A stretch of 12,977 nucleotides of DNA, taken from NCBI GenBank assembly GCA_035690425.1, contig DASSKO010000053.1, positions 1-12,977 on the forward strand. Reading direction: 5' to 3'. The notes below the pieces were generated by a model. The model saw nothing but the letters and a program-made list of their open reading frames with translations. It was not told the origin of the DNA and searched no databases. Positions 5,607-11,865 of this stretch are shown piece after piece (within the stretch, counting starts at the first letter, position 1; every line of letters begins with the position of its first letter). A program made the translations under genes and the position numbers. Source of the stretch: DASSKO01 sp035690425 (GTDB lineage: Bacteria; Actinomycetota; Actinomycetes; Propionibacteriales; Nocardioidaceae).

Positions 5607-6930
5607 GTTGCACGAACTTCTCACCCGCGAAGCGGACCGGTCACCGCTCCCGCCGGCTCCTCCGTTCGAGCAACTGGTGTCGCGAGTGCGTCGTCGCCGA
5701 CGGGCACGACTGCTGGCCGCGACGAGCGCCGTCTGCGTCGTGGTGGCCGCCGTCGCGGTAGGGGCCTCAACTCTCACCGCTGACAATCACTCGTCGAGCG
5801 CGCCGGCGGTCAGCGGTGTCTCCGGCCTCGTGCCGTGGGTCGACCGGCCGGCTAACCCGCCGCCACCGCCGGCAGCGCCGACTCCGCCGCCGGCGGCGTA
5901 CCCGGCTTGCGCGGCTGGTCAGCTACAGGGACGAGATGGCGGTGTTGGGTTCGCGACGGGCAACGCTGCGCAGCGGATCACCGTGACGAACATCGGTAAG
6001 ACTGATTGCTCAGTCTCGGGGTTGCCGGCGAGTGTGACCGCGGTGCGAGCGAACGGGACCTCACTGGCGCTCCCCGTGCGATCCGGCGGCATGTTCGGCG
6101 ACCAGGAGGCCTGGCCGGGTGACCTGCGACCGGGCGACACCGCCGGATTGGCCATCGTCGGCACCGACAACTGCCCGCCTAGCGAGTACGTCAACGCGCG
6201 CGACTATGTCATCGGGATGCCGGGCGGCGGCGACCTGCGAGTTGCGGTCGCGTCCGGTGACTTCTGCGCAGACGGGGTCACGCCACTGGGTGTGCCGGCG
6301 CCTCCACCGCCGGGATCGGCCCTGTACCCGGGCGTCGCCGCCGAAGCCAACATGCCTGCGGTGGTCACCGCGGGGGACACCGTCACCTACGTCGTCACCC
6401 TGACGAACACGACAGCGCAAGCGGTCGCCCTCGACCCGTGCCCGGTCTACACCGAGAGCATCTATTCGCCAGTCAATAAGGCGGGCTCGGTGCACAGCTA
6501 CTACCTGAACTGCGACAGCGTGCGGTCCATCCCCGCCCACGCCAGTGTCCGGTACCAGATGAAGATCCGGGCCCCCGATGTTGCGTCTCAGGGCGCGAAG
6601 TTCGATTGGAACATTCCGAATTCTCAGAATGCCGCCGCCGGCCGCGTCATCAAAATCGAGGAGGCGTCCTCGACGATGAGCACTGATGGCTGCCCCGCAC
6701 CGACTGGATCGGCGAACGCGCGCGAGGCGGTGCCGAATCTCCTCGGCCTGAATGTGGCGGTCGCCTGCAGGGTGGCCGCGCGGGCGGGCTACGGAGTGGT
6801 ACCGAAGTGGCTGCCGTCGAACCGGTATCCCGATCACACGATCTTCGCCCAGGAGCCGACGGCCGGGCCGGCCGTTACCGGCATCAGCGTGATCGAAGTT
6901 GACGCGGCGTACGCCGGCGCGCATCCGTAG
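5599..6930 (+). CDS. Membrane-anchored sigma partner with DUF4232-like and PASTA-like domains
   Basis: This is a 443-residue bitopic protein. A short cytoplasmic N-terminus (1-37, ending in an RRRRR run) precedes one membrane helix (38-58). A Pro-rich stalk follows (83-100). The first extracytoplasmic domain (103-223) looks like DUF4232 (Cys-rich, TNIGKTDCSVSGLP). A second beta domain (252-355) contains TYVVTLTNTTAQAV and four or more conserved Cys/Pro positions. The end (377-435) is PASTA-like (VPNLLGLNVAVACRVA, then EPTAGPAV). Its position after a sigma gene suggests anti-sigma or co-sensor function, but the cytoplasmic part is too short for a standard anti-sigma domain and lacks the HxxxCxxC zinc motif. 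The GTG at 5599 is preferred over an internal ORF start at 5551 because GAGGT lies at 5585-5589 and the topology is sensible. Part of domain 2 is copied at 11861. Confidence 0.85.
   Translation: MDELHELLTREADRSPLPPAPPFEQLVSRVRRRRRARLLAATSAVCVVVAAVAVGASTLTADNHSSSAPAVSGVSGLVPWVDRPANPPPPPAAPTPPPAAYPACAAGQLQGRDGGVGFATGNAAQRITVTNIGKTDCSVSGLPASVTAVRANGTSLALPVRSGGMFGDQEAWPGDLRPGDTAGLAIVGTDNCPPSEYVNARDYVIGMPGGGDLRVAVASGDFCADGVTPLGVPAPPPPGSALYPGVAAEANMPAVVTAGDTVTYVVTLTNTTAQAVALDPCPVYTESIYSPVNKAGSVHSYYLNCDSVRSIPAHASVRYQMKIRAPDVASQGAKFDWNIPNSQNAAAGRVIKIEEASSTMSTDGCPAPTGSANAREAVPNLLGLNVAVACRVAARAGYGVVPKWLPSNRYPDHTIFAQEPTAGPAVTGISVIEVDAAYAGAHP
6382..6629 (+). repeat. Duplicated domain segment, copy A
   Basis: This segment of the sigma-partner gene aligns without gaps to 11861-12108 (offset 5479). 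The first 91 bases (6382-6472 against 11861-11951) differ at only two positions, both synonymous. The next 17 bases are unrelated, and the rest is clearly homologous but diverged, encoding YYLNC, SIPAH, VRYQMKI and DIPNSQ-like motifs in both. The uneven identity suggests recombination or gene conversion, not one uniform duplication. Confidence 0.9.
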
Positions 6931-6942
6931 CGGGAGCCTGCC

Positions 6943-6986
6943 GGCAAGGGCGGGGTCGATCCCACGTGCTTCCGGTCTTCACACGG
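6943..6986 (-). other. Decayed second copy of tRNA-Phe 3' fragment
   Basis: This stretch aligns without gaps to 4261-4304, the tRNA-Phe 3' fragment, in the same orientation; I count 34 of 44 matches, with a 20-base part (GGCAAGGGCGGGGTCGATCC) differing at only two positions. The T-arm pairing and anticodon stem are broken, so it is not a tRNA. It starts 13 bases after the sigma-partner stop. Together with the better copy it brackets 4305-6942. Confidence 0.55.
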
Positions 6987-7070
6987 CCACGCACACAAGC
7001 GCTTGCCCAGTCCGGAGGGGCATATCGCGCTTGGTTGGGACAGCGTGCGCAGCATCGCGTGAGCCCTGCC

Positions 7071-7092
7071 TGTCAACGTCTCTTGACAAGAG
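7071..7092. promoter_or_regulatory. Inverted repeat TGTCAA-N6-TTGACA
   Basis: TGTCAA (7071-7076) and TTGACA (7083-7088) are perfect inverted copies spaced by 6 bases, and the right arm sits in a second palindrome, CTCTTG-A-CAAGAG (7080-7092). A further GTTGACAAC lies at 7179-7187. This is a plausible binding site for a dimeric regulator. No good -10 lies at the right distance from TTGACA, and no clear gene starts nearby, so the target is unknown. Confidence 0.3.
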
Positions 7093-7104
7093 TGGCCTAG
7101 CCGA

Positions 7105-7228
7105 CGTTACCTCAGCGACGTCGTCTACGTCGCCCTGCACGCCGACCTCCGCGACGAAATCGGCCTCTATACGCCGCCGTTGACAACATAGGAGCACATC
7201 AATGATCCGGAGGCGCTGTGGGGCCGGG
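7105..7228 (+). pseudogene. Short decayed reading frame with internal stop
   Basis: The 298 bases between the convergent genes contain a frame that reads like coding sequence (YLSDVVYVALHADLRDEIGL, then YTPPLTT), meets TAG at 7189-7191 and continues in the same frame as EHINDPEALWGRV before entering the 3' end of the minus-strand gene. No start, ribosome site or family is recognised. It may be the scrap of a gene cut at both ends when the tRNA-like site and the propeller gene were brought together. The evidence is codon look and continuity across the stop only. Confidence 0.3.
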
Positions 7229-8659
7229 TCAGCGGGGAAGCGCGGCGAGTGGCAGCAGTCCGCCGGCGCGGTAGCGGAGTAGTTCGGCGGCGCCGGTGGC
7301 GGCATCGACGACGGCGATCCGATGTTGGCCGCCGGTGGTGTAGCCGGTGAACACCTTCGCCGAGTCTGGGGCCCAGACGAACGGACTCGTTCCGCCTCGG
7401 TTGACCGGCAGGCTCGACTCGCGCCAACGGCCGGTGGTCGCGTCGATGATCAGCAGCCGCGTGCCGTCCTGCTGGTAGCTGTACAGCCAGACGCCGAGAC
7501 GCTTCCCGTCGGGGGAGAACCCGGCGGTCGCGGCGGTCCACCCTGCCGGCAGCGTGACCGTGCGGGTGGCGCCTCTCGGCAGGTCGGATAGTTGCAGGGT
7601 CGAGACCGGATCGTCGCAGGACCGCCAGGCCAGCAGCGAGCCGTGCAGGTCCAGCGGGAACATGCACGCGTCGGTGCCGATGAGCTGTTCGTTGTGGGTG
7701 AGGGTGTTCCACAAGACCAGATGTCCCGGGTTGCTGCCCATGTTCTGAAGCAGCAGCAGATCGTTCCCGAAGGCGCCGCTGATGCGCTCGGTGCCGGCCG
7801 GCACCGTGACCGTCCCCCGCAGCCGGCGGCCTTGCCGGTCGCTCAGCACGGCTTGGCGCATGTCGCTGGTCCAGACCGTCCCCGGCGTCGGTCCGGCCAC
7901 GACAAAGGGACCCAGCGGCAGCGGGTAGGACTCGCCGTCCTCATCGAGGGTGCGCATCACGGGTCCGCCCAGTGCCAGCCAGCCCGGCCGGGTGACCACG
8001 CCGACGCCGGGCAGCGTGTCCAGGTTCGGCATGTCATAGGCCGGCCCGGTCTCGACGTGGCTCGCGTCCACGTCCAGCCAGCGCAGCCCCGTATCGGTGT
8101 AGACCAGCAGCCGAAGCGGCCCGACCTGCTGGTCGAGAAAGTGGCCGAAGTGGGCGATGGCCGCATCCGCGGCGTGCGCCGGCTGGGCGGGCACGTGCAC
8201 CTTCACGCCGGAGAGCAGCCGGTTCGCCCGGTCGGCGAGATGCAGCGCCTGCGGGTCCGCCGTCGGCATCGGCTGCTCACCGACGTTCACCGGTGCCGGA
8301 TGCAGCAGGCTGTCGCGCTCGGCCCGGATCGCAGCGGCCACGGCGTCACGCATGGTGCCGGTGCTGCCGCGCAGCAGGACGTGGGGCAACCGGCCGAGCA
8401 GCACCTGAAGGCGAGTGGCCTCCTCCCGGTCCAGCGCCCGCACGGCCGCCGAGTACGGGCCCTCGTCACCAGGCACCGCCCGAGCGGCCAGCTTCGCCAG
8501 CGCCGTTGCCCGTCCGTCATCGAAGGCGGCCCGCAACGCCCACCCGCGGGCGATCTCCTGCCGCTGATGCCCGTCCCAGGCCGACCAGGCAGGACCGGCC
8601 AGAAGACCCGCGATGACGACGAGTGCGCCGAGCAGCCACGGCCAGCGGCGACGTGCCAT
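7229..8659 (-). CDS. Membrane-anchored putative beta-propeller protein
   Basis: This is a 476-residue protein with a basic N-terminus and one membrane helix (about residues 5-24: WPWLLGALVVIAGLLAGPAW), then a helical stretch rich in Ala/Arg (30-125), then a long beta-rich part with WD40/propeller-like repeats such as TVWTSDMRQAVLSDRQGRRL, LVLWNTLTHNEQL, ATAGFSPDGKRLGVWLYS and FVWAPDSAKVFTGY. The propeller would lie outside the membrane and could bind a ligand or a cell-wall component. ATG at 8659 is chosen because the helix starts right after it; an in-frame GTG at 8701 would add 14 residues. It is divergent from the second sigma gene and shares the 166-base region 8660-8825, which suggests joint regulation. 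No enzyme motif is seen. A long plus-strand open frame opposite it is only a G/C-bias shadow. Confidence 0.83.
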   Translation of the reverse strand: MARRRWPWLLGALVVIAGLLAGPAWSAWDGHQRQEIARGWALRAAFDDGRATALAKLAARAVPGDEGPYSAAVRALDREEATRLQVLLGRLPHVLLRGSTGTMRDAVAAAIRAERDSLLHPAPVNVGEQPMPTADPQALHLADRANRLLSGVKVHVPAQPAHAADAAIAHFGHFLDQQVGPLRLLVYTDTGLRWLDVDASHVETGPAYDMPNLDTLPGVGVVTRPGWLALGGPVMRTLDEDGESYPLPLGPFVVAGPTPGTVWTSDMRQAVLSDRQGRRLRGTVTVPAGTERISGAFGNDLLLLQNMGSNPGHLVLWNTLTHNEQLIGTDACMFPLDLHGSLLAWRSCDDPVSTLQLSDLPRGATRTVTLPAGWTAATAGFSPDGKRLGVWLYSYQQDGTRLLIIDATTGRWRESSLPVNRGGTSPFVWAPDSAKVFTGYTTGGQHRIAVVDAATGAAELLRYRAGGLLPLAALPR

Positions 8660-8767
8660 GCCGCGTTCACTGCCTTGCTCGAGCACGTCGACCACGAGCA
8701 CATGGTGGTCGCGATCAGGACGCGCCGGAAGCCCTTCGTTGTTGACGCCTGCGGTTTTCCAGATCGT

Positions 8768-8797
8768 GGAACTTGACCGCCCCGCGACCGTGTCTTA
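8768..8797 (+). promoter_or_regulatory. Candidate ECF-type promoter for sigma gene 2
   Basis: TGGAACTT (8767-8774) followed after 17 bases by GTCTTA (8792-8797) fits the ECF -35/-10 pattern and would start transcription near 8803, about 23 bases before the sigma GTG. It lies between the divergent propeller and sigma genes. Self-activation by the sigma factor is inferred. Confidence 0.42.
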
Positions 8798-8825
8798 TGG
8801 GGAGACGGCGGGTTGGGGAGGCGCG

Positions 8826-9350
8826 GTGGACGCGGGCGCGGAGGAGGCGTTTCGGCAGTTCGTGCTGTCACGATCCCCCGGCCTGCGCCGGCTCGCCGTG
8901 CTACTGACCGGGGACTACGGTCACGCCGAGGACCTCGTCCAGGTCGCCTTGACGAAGCTGTACTTCGCATGGAACCGGCTGGAGGCGCAGGAAGCGGTCG
9001 ACGCGTACGCCCGGCGCATCCTGGTGAACACGCATCTGAACCAGCGCCGGCGGCGCTGGTGGCGCGAACGAGCCACGCCGACCATCCCTGACGCCGGGGT
9101 GGCAGACGCCGCCGATGAGACGGCGGAACGCGACCGGGTGCTGCGGGCGCTCGCCGCGCTGCCCGCACGGCAGCGTGCAGTCATGGTGCTGCGCTTCTAC
9201 GACGACAAGAGCGAAGCCGATGTCGCCCGCATCCTGCAAATCCCGCTCGGCACGGTGAAGAGCAGCAGCGCGCGGGCGCTCGCCCGGCTGGAAGGGCTCC
9301 TTGCTGCGCAGGCGGAGGAACCTCGACTTGGTGTGGGAGATCAGCGATGA
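8826..9350 (+). CDS. ECF RNA polymerase sigma factor 2 (SigE family)
   Basis: This is a 174-residue sigma factor of the actinobacterial SigE type. Region 2 covers about residues 6-80 (FRQFVLSRSPGLRRLAVLLT, then GDYGHAEDLVQVALTKLYFAW and YARRILVNTHLNQRRRRWW). Region 4 covers about 108-160 (LPARQRAVMVLRFYDDKSEA, then DVARILQIPLGTVKSSSARAL). The GTG at 8826 has GGGGAGG at 8815-8821, only about 4 bases away; another in-frame GTG at 8790 is possible but falls inside the proposed promoter. The open frame extends further upstream to 8613 but overlaps the divergent gene there. The stop overlaps the ATG of the membrane partner (ATGA, 9347-9350). The overall architecture repeats that of 5133-6930, but the protein sequences differ clearly, so this is not a recent copy. 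Confidence 0.93.
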   Translation: MDAGAEEAFRQFVLSRSPGLRRLAVLLTGDYGHAEDLVQVALTKLYFAWNRLEAQEAVDAYARRILVNTHLNQRRRRWWRERATPTIPDAGVADAADETAERDRVLRALAALPARQRAVMVLRFYDDKSEADVARILQIPLGTVKSSSARALARLEGLLAAQAEEPRLGVGDQR

Positions 9351-10432
9351 GCCCAGTTGTGGACCAGCTCCGCCAAGCGATGCGGCAGCAGGCCGACACG
9401 GTGAACGACCCGGCCGACACCTACCCGCAGGTCCGGGCCCGCATCAGCCGGGCGCGGCGCCGGCGGCGCGTCGCCGGTTCGGCGGCCAGTTGTCTGCTTA
9501 TCGCCGCCGCCACCCTGGGCGTGGTCGAACTTTGGCACGGCGACCACACGGCCACTGTCGTGGTCCCGGCCGGGTCGACCAGTCCCGGCCCCAACTCTGC
9601 CCCGGCACCTCCCGGCAGCTACCGGCAGGCCGTCGAGCAGTTCCTGCGCGTCGCGCCGGGCGCAGTCATCGTGGCGCCCACCCGTCTACCGGCCGGCTAC
9701 AAGCCGATGGACGGTGGGCTGAACGACTACTACCCCACCCGCCAGGGCCTGCCTGGTATCCACGTCTGCGTCGTACCGCACGGCCAGCCGGCCATCGGCA
9801 CCTGCCTGCCCGTCAAAGGCACCTACGCGTCGTTCACCCGTGAAGTGGACGGCTACCAGGTGATCGTGGCGACCGCTTCCCCTCCCCACACGCAGGCCGC
9901 TCTGCGGGCCTGGCAAGACCTGACGTTCACCACCCACTGGCGCAACCTGGCCTGGCTCGACGGCCCGAACGCTCCGACGGTGGCCCCGGCCCCCACGACA
10001 GGACAGTTGCCGGCGCTCGTCATGACCGGGGAATGCGCGGGGCTGACCGTTACCGCCTCATTGCCGCCCAGCCCGGTTCAGTGGCGCATCAGTCCGGGAG
10101 CCCACCACAACCTGCTCGCCATGCCCGGAGATGCGCTGATGTACCTGCACGCAGAGGGACCGTGCGTCGACCGACTACGCATCCAGATCGACAGCCCGCT
10201 GCTACAGACCGCCAGCGACGCGCCCGAGACCCCTTTCAACGCCGACGGCATCGGAGTTGTCGTCTCCAACGGCGACGGGCCCGGAACCGGCACTATCGAC
10301 CTCGCACTCGGCTGCCCAGCCAGCCAGGACTGCCTCACCGCCCACCAGTTGGCCAGCATCACCGTCGCCGTCGGAAGCGGCCCGGCCGCAGCCCTAACGA
10401 AGGACCCGCTGCCCTCCCCAACGCGCGGATGA
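9347..10432 (+). CDS. Membrane-anchored partner of sigma factor 2
   Basis: This is a 361-residue bitopic protein. It has a cytoplasmic N-terminus of about 41 residues that ends in a basic run (RARRRRRVAG), one membrane helix at about 43-61 and a Pro/Ser/Gly-rich stalk (72-92). A large extracytoplasmic part follows with four to six Cys (VCVVPHGQ, GTCLPVKGTY, GECAGLTV, GPCVDRL, LGCPASQDC). I recognise no named domain. The N-terminal cytoplasmic segment (DTYPQVRARISRARRRRRV) is typical of genes that follow SigE-type sigma factors and may hold the sigma. ATG overlaps the sigma stop. No HxxxCxxC zinc motif is present. Role as anti-sigma or co-sensor is inferred from the coupling. Confidence 0.83.
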   Translation: MSPVVDQLRQAMRQQADTVNDPADTYPQVRARISRARRRRRVAGSAASCLLIAAATLGVVELWHGDHTATVVVPAGSTSPGPNSAPAPPGSYRQAVEQFLRVAPGAVIVAPTRLPAGYKPMDGGLNDYYPTRQGLPGIHVCVVPHGQPAIGTCLPVKGTYASFTREVDGYQVIVATASPPHTQAALRAWQDLTFTTHWRNLAWLDGPNAPTVAPAPTTGQLPALVMTGECAGLTVTASLPPSPVQWRISPGAHHNLLAMPGDALMYLHAEGPCVDRLRIQIDSPLLQTASDAPETPFNADGIGVVVSNGDGPGTGTIDLALGCPASQDCLTAHQLASITVAVGSGPAAALTKDPLPSPTRG

Positions 10433-10525
10433 CCGTCTGTTCGGACGCCACCCTCAACAACATCCCATCGCCACATGCGGGCTGCACCGGCTGCACGCGC
10501 ATGGAAGTGGTGCGATCGTCGTGGG

Positions 10526-11167
10526 GTGGTCACCCCTGACGGCTCCCCGGTCGAGGCGTACGCCGCGCTGCCCGCCGAGCCCGACTTGTCTGTGGTACTG
10601 CAACACGTGCGTGGCAGGAAGAAGATCCTCGACCTGGGCGCTGGGGCGGGCCGTATAGCCGACCCGCTGGCTGGCGCCGGGTACGACGTACTAGCCGTCG
10701 ACGAGTCGGCCGAGATGCTGGGGCACATCAGTCGGGCCACGCCGCTTCAATCGCGCATCGAAGACTTCCGTTCGGAGGAGCGATTCGACGCCGTGCTGCT
10801 GCTGTCTCATCTGGTCAACACGGCGTTTGACGCACATCGTCAGGCGCTGCTCGGCACGGCAGCCAGCCACGTGGTGGCCGACGGGATCGTCGTCCTGCAA
10901 CGTCTGGACCCTGGCCGAGACTTTCGACCGGGCCGCTCCATGCTGGGGAGCGTCGAAGTTTGCCTGCTGGACGTCGACGACAGCCAGTGGCCAGTTGTGA
11001 GTGCAACCACCCGATACAGCGTCAGCGGACAGTCCTGGGATCAGCCGTGGCAAATGACCGTCTTGGACGACGAGGCGACGACCCGCGCGCTTCAAGATCA
11101 TAACCTGCACGCCCTGCGGATGGACGGAGCGTGGGTTGTGGCCACTCCCGCATCTGATGCTCGCTAA
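10526..11167 (+). CDS. Class I SAM-dependent methyltransferase
   Basis: This 213-residue protein has the Rossmann methyltransferase core: motif I ILDLGAGAGR (residues 34-43), the acidic ribose-binding residue in VLAVDES (D59), motif II-like RFDAVLLLSHLVNT and a motif III-like DGIVVLQRLD. The second half is beta-rich and probably binds the substrate, which cannot be told. The start is uncertain. GTG at 10526 puts DGSPVEAYAALP near the N-terminus, where related enzymes have it; an in-frame ATG at 10475 would add 17 low-quality residues. Neither has a clear ribosome-binding site. It follows the sigma partner after 93 bases, the same strand, with no obvious terminator between, so co-transcription is possible. 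The substrate is unknown. Confidence 0.82.
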   Translation: MVTPDGSPVEAYAALPAEPDLSVVLQHVRGRKKILDLGAGAGRIADPLAGAGYDVLAVDESAEMLGHISRATPLQSRIEDFRSEERFDAVLLLSHLVNTAFDAHRQALLGTAASHVVADGIVVLQRLDPGRDFRPGRSMLGSVEVCLLDVDDSQWPVVSATTRYSVSGQSWDQPWQMTVLDDEATTRALQDHNLHALRMDGAWVVATPASDAR

Positions 11168-11249
11168 GCCCCCTGGCTCCCAGCCGCTTGAGGCCGGCCC
11201 GTGCACTACATCGGCACATACACGACGCCGGGCGTTCAGGGTTCGATCC

Positions 11250-11492
11250 GTGGCTGTGCAGGGATCACCGGGCATCTGCCACGTCTACGGACGCGGGATT
11301 CAGCCCGACACGGCGTTCGTGAACGTCGGCCCGACCGACTGGAACGACTCGTCGAAGCCTCAGGCGGCCCGCTTCGTGCGGGAGAGGACCGACATCCACG
11401 GCTGGACGCCGTTCGTCGTCGCTCATCCGGAGTGCTTCGCTCAAACCGAAGGGCAGGACGCGCTTGACGCCCTCTTGGGCGGCGCGGAGTAG
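11250..11492 (+). CDS. Short hypothetical protein, probably a C-terminal gene fragment
   Basis: This frame gives about 80 residues that look genuinely coding, with G/C third positions and well-mixed composition (YGRGIQPDTAFVNVGPTDW, then FVRERTDIHGWTPFVVAHPE). The first possible start in the credible part is GTG at 11250, without a ribosome site; the open frame extends to an ATG at 11136, but that lies inside the methyltransferase gene. I recognise no family. It most likely is the 3' end of a larger gene cut on its left side, in line with the other broken genes here. Confidence 0.45.
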   Translation: MAVQGSPGICHVYGRGIQPDTAFVNVGPTDWNDSSKPQAARFVRERTDIHGWTPFVVAHPECFAQTEGQDALDALLGGAE

Positions 11493-11517
11493 TTGCGGAG
11501 CGAGAACGACACTTGTC

Positions 11518-11865
11518 CTAGCGCTGCGGGCTGTCGCTGGGGCCTCGAGCGACGAGGATGAGGGAGCCTCCAGCCATGAGAAGAAGCGCTGCGACAGACA
11601 CCAAGAGTGTCGCGGACCGTAGCCCGGTGTAGGGCAAGGTTTTCGCCGCACTTGTCGTCGCCTTGGGCGTGGGGCCGGGGGCTTCGCAGGTCGTCCCGCC
11701 CGGGTAGCAGTGGACGATTCCGGGCACAGGAGATCCGGACGGCGCCGGGCTGCTCGTCGTCGACGGCGTGACGAAAACCGCGCACGAAGAGCCGCCTGGC
11801 GGTCCGCAGTTATTGATTCCCGGTACCGGCGATCCGGACGGCGACGGGCTGCTCGTCGCGGTCAC
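11518..11865 (-). pseudogene. C-terminal fragment of LPYTG cell-wall-anchored surface protein
   Basis: The minus strand encodes a Pro/Ser/Thr-rich repeat stalk followed by a complete sortase signal: LPYTG, a hydrophobic helix (ATLLVSVAALLLMAGGSLIL) and a basic tail (VARGPSDSPQR). Sortase would cut LPYTG between Thr and Gly and join the protein to the cell wall. The stalk has a 33-residue repeat (PSGSPVPGI-x2-C twice). The protein is only 115 residues if read from a GTG inside the joined segment and lacks a signal peptide, so it could not be exported. Its N-terminal part is replaced at about 11860 by the copied domain on the opposite strand. This is a broken gene whose 3' end is intact. Confidence 0.72.
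11716..11858. repeat. 99-base direct repeat in LPYTG gene stalk
   Basis: Two 44-base copies (11716-11759 and 11815-11858) share most bases, including GATCCGGACGGCG and GGGCTGCTCGTCG, with a period of 99 bases (33 codons) in the minus-strand stalk gene. The right copy ends two bases before the rearrangement breakpoint at 11860/11861. Confidence 0.7.

Noticed and set aside
6061..6924. 287-codon minus-strand open frame opposite the sigma partner
   Set aside because: Antisense shadow; the plus-strand frame has recognisable domains and is coupled to the sigma gene.
7592..8776. 394-codon plus-strand open frame opposite the propeller gene
   Set aside because: It is Arg/Gln/Pro/His-rich without domains, while the minus-strand frame has a membrane helix and propeller-like repeats.
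9301..9843. Plus-strand 180-codon frame overlapping the second sigma partner
   Set aside because: It is out of frame with both real genes and its product is a low-complexity Arg/Pro/Gly sequence.
11221..11270. tRNA-like GGTTCGATCC string after the methyltransferase
   Set aside because: The flanking bases do not form a T stem or an acceptor stem, so it is taken as chance.
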